The position numbers and the translations under genes are program-made. A stretch of DNA of 64,000 nucleotides, taken from an uncultured Lachnospiraceae bacterium. Its GTDB lineage: Bacteria; Bacillota; Clostridia; Lachnospirales; Lachnospiraceae. The DNA lies in assembly GCA_934339135.1 (NCBI GenBank), contig CAKRHP010000001.1, positions 248,001 through 312,000 on the forward strand, in the 5' to 3' direction. The notes beneath the pieces are model-generated. The model was not told where the DNA came from. It did not search any database and saw nothing but the letters and a program-made list of their open reading frames with translations. Below are positions 1 to 8,900 of the stretch, piece after piece; positions within the stretch are counted from its first letter, which is position 1; every line of letters starts with the position of its first letter.

Positions 1-78
1 GCATAACTACCTCCTTGGCCACATATATATTCTTTCATACTTGTTTAGAATACCACACAAATAATTTTTGGGCAACCC

Positions 79-114
79 AAAAGGGCTGCCTGACAGTTTC
101 CTGCCAGACAGCCC
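79..114 (-). terminator. Terminator after the sugar ABC operon
   Basis: Two arms (83-96 and 101-114) pair around a TTTC loop with only two G-T wobbles. On the minus strand the stem is followed by TTTT, and then by a second small palindrome at 65-82. It lies about 75 nt beyond the last permease stop codon, so it probably ends the importer transcript. Confidence 0.6.
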
Positions 115-189
115 CATATACAATGAGAAAGAGAGGATCATTGTACTATCAGGTCCTGCCGGATATTACTATCCGGGGCACAGAGGGCA

Positions 190-1068
190 TCAGCCCTTTA
201 CGCTTCCCAATGCAACACCCTGTACAATATGTTTTGAAAGTATCAGATAAACAATGATAACCGGGAATATAGAAAACGCGATCATCATGTAAACCTGACC
301 CATATCAAACTTCAAAAAGTCTGCACTACGTAAATTGGCAATCAAAACCGGAAGTGTCTTTTTCTTGTCATCCGTTAAAATAAGGGATGGAATGAAGTAG
401 TTGTTCCAGCTTGTAACAAATGAGAAGATTGCCTGTACTGCAATTGCCGGCTTCATAATCGGAAGGATCATCTGATTAAAGGTACGGAACTCTCCGGCAC
501 CATCAATACGGGATGCCTCGATAATCTCAATCGGCAGTGATGACTCCATATACTGCTTCATGTAGAAATATGTTACCGGTGAAGCCACAGCCGGTACGAT
601 CAATGGAATAAAACTATTCATCAAGTTCATCTTCATGATCAGCTGCAGGAAACCAAGAGCGGTAACCTGAGTCGGGATCATCATGATCATCAGGATGAAA
701 GTATGCATAAACTTCTTTAACTTAAAGGTATACACATGAAGCGCATACGCTGTCATTGTCGAAAAATAAGTGGTTAAAACAGCACTCAATGCAGCGATGA
801 TAACACTGTTGATCAAACCGTTCCAAACCGGCTGAGAACCATTGATAATCGTATTATAAAAGTTCTTAGCAAAGTTTGTACCCGGAAGTGCATGGAAACC
901 TAACTGAATCTCACTATGTGTTCTGGTAGCATTTACAAAGAGTACGTAAAACCAGAACAAACATAAAATCGTAATAAAGATCAGAAAGATATATGCAACA
1001 GCACGACGTGCATGAATGCCAAATCCCTCTTTTGTAATCTCATCACTTGGTGTTCTTGAATTCGCCAT
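190..1068 (-). CDS. Carbohydrate ABC transporter permease, MalG/AraQ type
   Basis: This 292-residue inner-membrane protein is one of two channel subunits of a binding-protein-dependent sugar importer. A basic cytoplasmic start is followed by a first membrane segment at about residues 25-48 and five more. The cytoplasmic loop carries the coupling (EAA) motif, seen as EASRIDGAGEFRTFNQMILP at about residues 183-202, which docks on the ATPase. Length and layout are typical of the MalG/LacG/AraQ family. It starts two bases after the upstream permease stops, so the two are translationally linked. No ATPase gene is nearby; Firmicutes often use a shared MsmX-type ATPase for such importers, which is an inference here. 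The sugar cannot be told from sequence. Confidence 0.93.
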   Translation of the reverse strand: MANSRTPSDEITKEGFGIHARRAVAYIFLIFITILCLFWFYVLFVNATRTHSEIQLGFHALPGTNFAKNFYNTIINGSQPVWNGLINSVIIAALSAVLTTYFSTMTAYALHVYTFKLKKFMHTFILMIMMIPTQVTALGFLQLIMKMNLMNSFIPLIVPAVASPVTYFYMKQYMESSLPIEIIEASRIDGAGEFRTFNQMILPIMKPAIAVQAIFSFVTSWNNYFIPSLILTDDKKKTLPVLIANLRSADFLKFDMGQVYMMIAFSIFPVIIVYLILSKHIVQGVALGSVKG

Positions 1069-1070
1069 CG

Positions 1071-1991
1071 TTAAACCTCCTTTTTCTGTGCAAATGCCTT
1101 AAACACGATCAAGCTCAGGATACCCGTGATAATAAACATTACAACGGACAATGCGCCACCCATACCGTAGTTCTTACTAAACAGGTGCTTATTCAAGTAC
1201 ATGATCAGTGTCATCGTGGTCTGAGTTGGCTGACCGGTTCCGTTTGTTAAAATCTGCGGAACATCGAACATCTGCAAACCACCAATCAAGGAAGTAACTA
1301 AAACGTAAACCATAATCGGTCTTAACAGCGGCATAGTAATCTGCCAGAATACCTGTGTAGATGTAGCTCCATCCACTTCGGCAGCCTCGAACAGTGATGG
1401 ATCAATACCCATCATACCTGCCATCAACAGAATCGTTGTATTACCAAACCACATCAGGAAGTTCATGAAAGCAACCAGACCTCTTGCACTCCATGTGTGA
1501 GATAAGAACTGGTAAGAATCTTTCAGGATGCCTGCTCCTTTTAACATAGCATTTACGGGACCTGTATCTGCAAATAATGCGAAAAACAGCATTGCAAATG
1601 CGGATGCCATGATCAGGTTTGGCAGATAAATAACTGTCTTAAAGAAACGGGAGCCCTTAATATTCAGTCGCATATCTGAGAACCATGCTCCCAAAATCAA
1701 TGATACAATGATCTGTGGAATAAATCCAAGTACCCACATGATCAAGGTATTTCTCAGATACAGCCAGAAGTATCCTCCGGCAAACAATTCCTTGTAGTTC
1801 TCCATCCCTACGAAGTTCGGACCGACCTGAATCAAACCGGCACGATAGTTTTCATAAAAACTGTTATAGATGGTACTGATCAAAGGAATCAACTGGAAAA
1901 TAACATATACAACAACAAACGGAATCAGGAAAATATAACCCCATTTATTGTGTTTTTCAACTTTTCCTCGTCTCTTTGGAGATGTGCTCAT
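1071..1991 (-). CDS. Carbohydrate ABC transporter permease, MalF/UgpA type
   Basis: This 306-residue membrane protein is the partner channel subunit of the sugar importer. It has six predicted membrane spans, the first at about residues 18-40 (IFLIPFVVVYVIFQLIPL). Its coupling loop reads EAAEVDGATSTQVFWQITMP at about residues 202-221, a good EAA motif with the conserved Gly. It follows the binding-protein gene in the same direction, with a stem-loop in the 95-nt gap that may lower permease expression relative to the lipoprotein. It is of normal length for the family. The name MalF/UgpA reflects family resemblance only; the substrate could be any oligosaccharide or plant-derived sugar. Confidence 0.93.
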   Translation of the reverse strand: MSTSPKRRGKVEKHNKWGYIFLIPFVVVYVIFQLIPLISTIYNSFYENYRAGLIQVGPNFVGMENYKELFAGGYFWLYLRNTLIMWVLGFIPQIIVSLILGAWFSDMRLNIKGSRFFKTVIYLPNLIMASAFAMLFFALFADTGPVNAMLKGAGILKDSYQFLSHTWSARGLVAFMNFLMWFGNTTILLMAGMMGIDPSLFEAAEVDGATSTQVFWQITMPLLRPIMVYVLVTSLIGGLQMFDVPQILTNGTGQPTQTTMTLIMYLNKHLFSKNYGMGGALSVVMFIITGILSLIVFKAFAQKKEV

Positions 1992-2016
1992 TTCTTTTTC
2001 TCCCCTTTTTTAGGTA

Positions 2017-2052
2017 TAAAATGTGCCTGCCTACGTCCGTAAGCAGGCACAT
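2017..2052 (-). terminator. Intercistronic stem-loop between binding protein and permeases
   Basis: Perfect 10-bp arms ATGTGCCTGC (2021-2030) and GCAGGCACAT (2043-2052) form a hairpin followed on the minus strand by TTTTATA. It sits just after the binding-protein stop codon. Hairpins here are known in maltose-type operons to stabilise the upstream message or partly stop transcription, giving more binding protein than permease; that role is inferred. Confidence 0.6.
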
Positions 2053-2086
2053 CCAGATTCGTGTTACATTTTATACGCCCGAACTA

Positions 2087-3490
2087 TTAGTGTGTAAGAT
2101 CAGGGTACTTAGTCTCAACTGACTGATAGAACTGATCCAGAGCCTTGTCATAATCAGCATTACCATCGAAGTAATCCTTCATAGCCTTCTGGAACTCCTC
2201 GTTACAACCCTGATCATAAGAAGACAGGTTGCTGAGGTCGATGCTCTCGATACCGTCACAGAAGATTGGAAGTGGATTCTGTCCGCCAAGGATGGTGTTC
2301 TTGAAGCTCTTATCCTTAGAAAGCTTATCCATTGCTGCCTTGTTGTTTGCGAAATCGTTGTCTTTCTTAACGATATCTGTCATGATTGACTCATCAGTTG
2401 TCATCTTCTCAATGATATCCTTTACAAGAGAAGAGTTATCTGTGCCGTTTGCACCACAGATCCATGTACCGCCCCAATAGAAGCTCTGAGGTCCCTTACA
2501 GAGAGCCCAGCCGCCGTCCTTACCAACGGAACCCTTCTTATCAGCGCTCATTGAGAAGTTGAAGAACCAAGCTGGTCCAAAGTATGCAAATACATTACCA
2601 CTCTTCATGAAGCCCTTGCTCCAGTCAGAAGACCAAAGATCATATGTAGCTGTCTCTTTGTTATCAACCATCTCCTTGGACATATCAACCCAACTCTTGA
2701 TGTTCTCATCAATGTTGATCTTGCCATCCTCTACCCACTTAGATGTTACGTTGTTAGAGAATACACGGTATGCATCGTTTACAGATGCTGTTGCAAGATA
2801 TCCTTTGTCTTTCAGCTTAGCTGCTGCCTCTTTGAAAGCATCCCAGTCAGAGAAGATTTCCTGAATCTTATCAGGCTCGTCTGTTCCGAATACCTTCTTT
2901 GCGATGTCACGACGGTAGATCATACCAGCCGGGCAAGCCTGCCATGAAGAACCCTTAAGAGCTCCTTTGGAATCTCTTACGATATCCTGTGTGTACTTGT
3001 ACTGGTTTGAAAGTGAATCCTCAGAAACACCAAGATCGTTTACAACGTCTACTGTGTAATCTGAGTTAACATACTTCAATGCATAATCAGCCTCAACAAG
3101 GAACATATCAACCTTATCATCATCCTTAGCGTCTGCCTGGTTCAGAAGTGCCTGATCCAAAGCGTCCTGATAAGCGTTACCCTCATTAGCAACCATTGTC
3201 CATTTAACTTCTACATCGCCGATCTTACCTTTCCACTTACCAGTCTTCTTATATCCTGGATAGTGAGCCTCGATACGGCTCTTGAACTCATCGTTCCAGC
3301 AGCGGATGTTAAGAACTTTACCACCATCGGAAACCTGAGCTGTAGATTTCTTCTCGGATGTTGCGCTTGTTGCACCACTTGTTGTCTTGTCTGTTCCCTT
3401 GTTTGTGTCATCTGAAGAACCGCCGCAGCCTGTTAACATTGTTGCAGCCATTGCTGTACACAGAAGTACACTTAATACTTTCTTTCTCAT
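2087..3490 (-). CDS. Extracellular solute-binding lipoprotein of the sugar ABC importer
   Basis: This 467-residue lipoprotein captures a sugar outside the cell and delivers it to the two permeases encoded downstream. The N terminus is a lipoprotein signal with lipobox LTGC (Cys22), followed by a Gly/Ser/Thr-rich tether to about residue 55. The rest has the look of the COG1653 (cluster B) fold, with many Trp and Tyr residues (for example FAYFGPAWFFNF and QSFYWGGTWICG) that would stack on sugar rings. A GAGGAGG ribosome site precedes the ATG. It is the first gene of the importer operon and probably the most highly expressed. The ligand is not identifiable. Confidence 0.93.
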   Translation of the reverse strand: MRKKVLSVLLCTAMAATMLTGCGGSSDDTNKGTDKTTSGATSATSEKKSTAQVSDGGKVLNIRCWNDEFKSRIEAHYPGYKKTGKWKGKIGDVEVKWTMVANEGNAYQDALDQALLNQADAKDDDKVDMFLVEADYALKYVNSDYTVDVVNDLGVSEDSLSNQYKYTQDIVRDSKGALKGSSWQACPAGMIYRRDIAKKVFGTDEPDKIQEIFSDWDAFKEAAAKLKDKGYLATASVNDAYRVFSNNVTSKWVEDGKINIDENIKSWVDMSKEMVDNKETATYDLWSSDWSKGFMKSGNVFAYFGPAWFFNFSMSADKKGSVGKDGGWALCKGPQSFYWGGTWICGANGTDNSSLVKDIIEKMTTDESIMTDIVKKDNDFANNKAAMDKLSKDKSFKNTILGGQNPLPIFCDGIESIDLSNLSSYDQGCNEEFQKAMKDYFDGNADYDKALDQFYQSVETKYPDLTH

Positions 3491-3934
3491 AAAAAGCCTC
3501 CTCTAAATTAAATTGTTTGCTTTATATTTATGCTGCACCCACAGCAGAAATATCATGGTATCACCATTCTTAAAATGTAACCATCCTCACGAAAATGATT
3601 ACGTTGTTTAGGAACGTTCCCTCAACTTTTTCCGTAAGACCACTATAACACATGTCAGCAAATTATACAAGTATTTTTTTGATTTTTTTATTTTTGTTGT
3701 CATATTTGACTACATTTTGTGATGAGAATGTGTCTTACCCCACATAATATGGGGATTTTCGGTAAAATGTCATAAAAAATTGTTTTTGTTAAACATTTTC
3801 GTTCGGCACAACTTATATATACAGAAAGTCAAAGGGGCTCTCTGCTCCATACGCCCGTTCCATTGCTTCCTCCTGTTTTCTGATATCTTTCCTCAAGCAT
3901 TTCATTTTACCCTTCACGATCAATCTGATATTTA
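3491..3934. promoter_or_regulatory. Control region of the sugar importer operon
   Basis: On the minus strand, TTGTAT and TATAGT lie 17 bp apart at about 3635-3663 and could be the promoter. Just downstream, 3611-3620 is a perfect palindrome, GGAACGTTCC, with the central CG typical of LacI/GalR operators, placed where a bound repressor would block transcription. No LacI-type gene is in the window. Nearer the next gene, 3739-3755 is a short CCCCA/TGGGG hairpin. Nothing else that looks coding was found in this 444-nt gap. Confidence 0.4.
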
Positions 3935-5317
3935 TCATTTCAAAGCATAAAGATCGATCACGCCGTAGGTAACCTGTGTACTCCCGGTATTGTAAGCAAA
4001 TCCACATTCTACATTATACAGTTCTTCCTCCAGAGATTCTCCGTCTCCATCCACTGCCATGGCTGCCAAATGCTTATATACAGTGCTTACTGCCTCTCCC
4101 GATTCTTTGTTTTTGGTGCTGTCCACTGCATAGACCACGGTACTAAACGCATCCGCACAGCCATCGCAAACAAACTCGGTTCTGGCAATACACTCCCCAT
4201 AATTTTCCTCAAATCGTTTTTTCCAGTCTCCCTGGGATGCGGCACCTGCCGTCGCCATATCTACCGCATGGTTCTGGGCAATCCCAATGACACTGTCTGC
4301 CATCAGCACCTTGCCTTTATATACACGAAACGCATTGAGGTAATCTCTCATCTCAATCTGCATCAAAGCTGCCACATCATCATCATACGTATATTCCTTC
4401 GGCATGAATAACTTCTTTAAATTTGAACTTAATGTTTTGTCGAAAATCTGGATTCCGTAGATTCCACCATCTCCCTGATGATCGGAAAAAGCCGTTACAA
4501 ACGCATTGGTCTGAATATATTTATAAGCTGCCTCATATGCAGAAAACTCTGTCATCTCCACAAAACCATTTGTTTTGATGGTATTTACCGTATCCCCGGC
4601 GGAAACGATACCGGCATAACAAAAATAAGGAGATATCGTTGACATTTCTACTACCTTGTCATCCATAAACTGCATCTCAAAATAATTGGTATAATTGCCG
4701 GATGGATTATAAATATATGTCTCCAGTCCCTTTGGTGATTTTCCCGTCTGATCCGGTTTTCCGCCTGCTGCTGCCTCCACCTGTGCCTTAGACATTCCCA
4801 ATGTCACGTTGATCTTTCCAACCGCCAGCGTATTTTCTGCCGCCGTAGAAGGTTTTACCGGCTGTGCTGTCGTAGTGGAAGGCTTTTGGCTTACCCCCGG
4901 ATTGGCAGATGGCGAACCCGATGGCTTTACAGACGGAGAAGCTGTTGCTCCCGGTGCTGCAGATGCTCCCGGCTTTCCGGGCTCCACGATACTTTCATTT
5001 TTCCCTTTTACTGTCACTTTACAGACATATTTCTTTTTGCCGCACTTCGCTGTGATCTTTGCCGTGCCCTTCTTTTTTCCTTTCACAACTCCTTTTGCAG
5101 TGACAGATGCCACCTTTTTCTTAGAAGAATTCCATTTTACTTTCTTTTTGGTGTTCTTTAATTTCAGCTTTACCTTTTGACCCACTTTAATGGTAACTTT
5201 CTTTTTATTCAGTTTCACCTTTCCCTTGGCGCTGACCCCTCCCGGTATCGCTGCCGTGATCACAAGGGCTGCCGCTGTCACAACCGCCAGACCTTTTTTC
5301 CAATGAAATTTTTTCAT
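3935..5317 (-). CDS. Secreted Big_2 / CAP-associated / degenerate CAP protein
   Basis: This 460-residue protein is exported (signal peptide about 1-30) and probably stays in or near the wall. Residues about 33-105 form one Lys-rich bacterial Ig-like (Big_2) domain with the hallmark KVKWNSSKKKVASV. A Ser/Pro/Ala linker (about 108-155) leads to a CAP-associated N domain starting at LGMSKAQVEAAAG and ending near residue 300, then a CAP (SCP/PR-1) domain. The CAP part keeps one cavity motif (AQNHAVDMA) but lacks the second His and the GHR block that the paralogue at 50253-52361 retains, so it may be inactive. Function is unknown; CAP proteins bind lipids or act in the wall in other bacteria. It is a close relative of the 5921-9496 protein. 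Confidence 0.8.
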   Translation of the reverse strand: MKKFHWKKGLAVVTAAALVITAAIPGGVSAKGKVKLNKKKVTIKVGQKVKLKLKNTKKKVKWNSSKKKVASVTAKGVVKGKKKGTAKITAKCGKKKYVCKVTVKGKNESIVEPGKPGASAAPGATASPSVKPSGSPSANPGVSQKPSTTTAQPVKPSTAAENTLAVGKINVTLGMSKAQVEAAAGGKPDQTGKSPKGLETYIYNPSGNYTNYFEMQFMDDKVVEMSTISPYFCYAGIVSAGDTVNTIKTNGFVEMTEFSAYEAAYKYIQTNAFVTAFSDHQGDGGIYGIQIFDKTLSSNLKKLFMPKEYTYDDDVAALMQIEMRDYLNAFRVYKGKVLMADSVIGIAQNHAVDMATAGAASQGDWKKRFEENYGECIARTEFVCDGCADAFSTVVYAVDSTKNKESGEAVSTVYKHLAAMAVDGDGESLEEELYNVECGFAYNTGSTQVTYGVIDLYALK

Positions 5318-5389
5318 ATTAACCCGCCTTTCTTATAAAATCGGAGGCAGAATCTGCTGCCCCCGATATATCGTATATTGCTGTATCCG

Positions 5390-5869
5390 TTAATCCCGGA
5401 TGATATCTGCAAATTTGCCGCCGGTAACCTTACACAGATCTTCCGGTTTCAAAATGATCTGTTCTCCCAGACGTCCTCCGCTGACGATCATCTCCGGCAG
5501 TTCTGCTGCGCTTTCATGGATCACCGTTGGAAACTGTTTTTTCATGCCGATCGGAGTACATCCTCCCCGGATATAGCCTGTCACCTTGTTAATATCCTTG
5601 ACCGGTAACATTTCCACGCTTTTTTCTCCTACGGCTTTCGCCGCTTTTTTCATGTCTACTTCTTTATCAACCGGAAGGGCAAACACATAATATTGTCTGC
5701 TCTTTCCGATCATAACCAATGTCTTGAAGGACATGTCATAACTTTGTCCCAGCTGGTCGGCAATGGTGACTCCGTCAATAAACTCCCCACATTCGTAGGT
5801 ATTTAGTTGATATGGAATTTTTTGCCGGTCCAGAATACGCATTGCGTTTGTTTTTGTTTCTTTTCCCAT
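5390..5869 (-). CDS. ybaK: Cys-tRNA(Pro)/aminoacyl-tRNA deacylase, YbaK/EbsC family
   Basis: This 159-residue cytoplasmic enzyme removes wrongly attached amino acids from tRNA (in the family, Cys from tRNA-Pro). The whole chain is the YbaK/ProRS editing domain, with the signature TGYIRGGCTPIGMKKQ at about residues 103-118 and a conserved substrate-pocket Lys in the segment FKTLVMIGK. An AGGAGG ribosome site stands 8 nt before the ATG. It is wedged between two genes for related secreted proteins but shares no obvious function with them; the 51-nt and 72-nt gaps suggest it may be cotranscribed. Length is normal for the family. Confidence 0.93.
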   Translation of the reverse strand: MGKETKTNAMRILDRQKIPYQLNTYECGEFIDGVTIADQLGQSYDMSFKTLVMIGKSRQYYVFALPVDKEVDMKKAAKAVGEKSVEMLPVKDINKVTGYIRGGCTPIGMKKQFPTVIHESAAELPEMIVSGGRLGEQIILKPEDLCKVTGGKFADIIRD

Positions 5870-5920
5870 AGATGCCTCCTGATCATGTCGAAATAATTTT
5901 ACCCAGTAAAAATCCTTTAG

Positions 5921-8900
5921 TCAGTCAAAAAATGTGTAAAAATCAAATGCTACATAACCATCTGCAAAACCACATTCTATATTCATCTCTTCTTCATTCA
6001 TCAAAATATATTTATAGAATTTTGTGGTTTCGCCCTGTTCCGCAATAGTATAAGTTACCGCCGAAAATGCATCGGGACTGCCCACAGATGTATATTCCGA
6101 TCTATAATGCAACATATCTTCATAGGGTGCATAGGGATTATCGCTGTCACCCTCATGAGCAGCTTCGTATCGTTCATACAAAATTCCTTCATCATACTCA
6201 TCCGGATCTCCGCCACCATAATCCACCTCAAACCGCTTTATCCAATCCCAATTTCTCGCATCTGATTTTGTGTCCGTTTTTTTCTCCGCCATATACTCAC
6301 TTTGTGTCTGAGCCACTCCCTCACTCGTAATAGTCATCAGATCACATTTATGATATGCACGGTATGCATTTAGATAATGTGCTTCCAGTCTTCCCTGATA
6401 TTTATTCACATCTCCGGTATAACTGCAATTTTCCGGCAGCAAAAGTTTCTTTAACTCTCCTAAGCTCCGATCAAAGATCTGAATTCCATATACCACCTTA
6501 CTGTCTCTCTGCAGATCTACCATCACATTAATGTGTTCTTTATCACCTGTCTTATTATAAATTGTATATTTAAATGTCCCCATCTCTGTAAACCCATTGT
6601 TGGTCAGATTACTGATACTGTCTTTGGCTTTCACAGTTCCTTCGTAATCAAAGTCCCCAGAAATTGTTGACATTTCTACTACCGTATCATTTCTAAACTG
6701 AACCTCTATCAGGGAGGAATACTCTCCACCCGGATTGTACAAATAGGAAGCATTTCCCTGTGGAGAACATCCATTGTCAATCCGGCTGTTACCCATTTCC
6801 TGGTTTACTTCCGCAAACGTCATCCCCAACCTTATTTTGTAATTTCCCACCGTTAAGAGATCTGCATTTCCTTCCGGTGTTGCCGTTGGGTCCGGCATTG
6901 CAGTCTGCTCCGGCGTTGCTGTCGCGGTCGGTTTCGGCGTTGCTGTCGCAGTCGGTTTCGGCGTTGCCGTTGGATCTGGTGTTGCTGTCACGGTTGGTTT
7001 CGGTGTTGCCGTCTGCTTTGGCGTTGCTGTCGCGGTCGGTTTCGGCGTTGCCGTCTGTTTTGGTGTTGCTGTCGCGGTCGGTTTCGGCGTTGCTGTCGCA
7101 GTCGGTTTCGGCGTTGCCGTCTGTTTTGGCGTTGCTGTCGCAGTCGGTTTCGGCGTTGCCGTCTGTTTTGGTGTTGCTGTCGCGGTCGGTACCGGTGTTG
7201 CCGTCTGCTCCGGCGTTGCTGTTGCGGTCGGCTCCGGTGTTGCCGTCTGTTTTGGTGTTGCTGTCGCGGTCGGTACCGGTGTTGCCGTCTGCTCCGGCGT
7301 TGCTGTTGCGGTCGGCTCCGGTGTTGCCGTTGCCTGCCAGTTCGCAACATATTTTTTATCGCCAATGTTTCCCTGTGCAATTGTGACATTTCTCTGCGGT
7401 TCTGTCCCATTGCTTCCGGTCCATCCCGCAAACGTATATCCCTCTTTCTGCGGAGTCATAAGCACAACGGCATCACTTTCTATTGTATAACCGGTGACCG
7501 GATGGAAAGATCCCCAGTTTCCTCCATTGAGATCATATTCGATCTTATATTCTGTTGCTGTCCAAACAGCCTGATAATTCTTGTCTCCTGTAGTCCCTGC
7601 ACTGATCCAGATATATTTCTGAGGAGTATTGCCGTTATCACCGATCCATCCCTCAAATGTATAGCCTTCCTTCACAGGACTTCCATAATAAGAATACGAA
7701 TCCTTGATGGTATAAGTGCTGTCCGGTTCCTGCCCCTGTGCGAAGGATCCACCGTTTAAGTCAAATGTGACACTATATTCTATTGCTTTCCATACTGCCT
7801 TTACTTTCATGTCGGCTGCCGGCATTTTTTCATCGGATACCATCGGCTGACCATCCTCTTTTGTCCAGCTTACCAAATCATATCCTGTAAAGCTCACATC
7901 CGTTGGTGCCACAATTGGCTGTCCATATTTTACAGTCTCCTGCATAGAACCCTGCCAGTTCTTTGTACCACCATTGTAATCCCATGTCAGGGTATAGCTG
8001 TTTCTCTTATAATAAAAGTTTGCGACCGTATTCCCACCGGCTTTAACAGATACCGGCTGGTTTTTATCTGCATCCGGCTCAAATCCTTTCTGTGAATGAT
8101 CTGATGCATTCACAATGCTATCGATCATTGCCTCAATGCCTTCCTGGGTAATACTTGGTGTATCTGAATATGTGCCATCCAGATTCTGTAAATATATATT
8201 TGCTGTGTAAACGGTACTCTGGGAAGCCTGTGTCCATTTTCCCTGCAGAGTTGTTTTCTGTGTAATCTCCTGTGTAAAATCATATTTTTCCGGACTGCCA
8301 TCGGAAGTATTCCAATACCAGCCTTCAAAGATATATCCCTCTTTTCCGGAATTAGAAGGACATTCCGCTTTCTGTCCCTTTCTCACGATCTGTTTTTCGA
8401 TATTGGACAGTAAATTATTATTTTCATCGGTAAAGCTTACCGTATAATAATCAATATATGCGATGCAGGAATCTGCATTTTCTATGGTAATATCAACTCC
8501 TGTATCCTCCACCTTGTTTCCATCCGAAACGTAAATGTCATAGGTACCCTTCTGTACCTGCATGCTGTCCTCATAATTCGCTGCATCCGATTTTTTCAGA
8601 CAATATTTGTAGTTACAATCTTCCCAGACAGCATCGTCTTTTCGTGTAACGACCTGCACAGTAAATACCGGCTCCTTCGTTGGACTTGGACTTACGGATG
8701 GGGCGGCACTTGGTTTTGTGCTTGGGCTCACGGATGGACGGACGCTTGGGCTCGCGGTTGGTTCGACTCTTGGACTCCCGGATGGATCGGCACTTGGTTT
8801 TGTGCTTGGGCTCACGGATGGGCGGACGCTTGGGCTCGCGGTTGGACCGACACTTGGACTTGCGGACGGACTGATACTTGGACTCGCAGATGGACGGACA

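Noticed and set aside
6890..7335. Possible CRISPR array from regular repeats
   Set aside because: The repeats follow each other without unique spacers and encode a peptide linker in frame.
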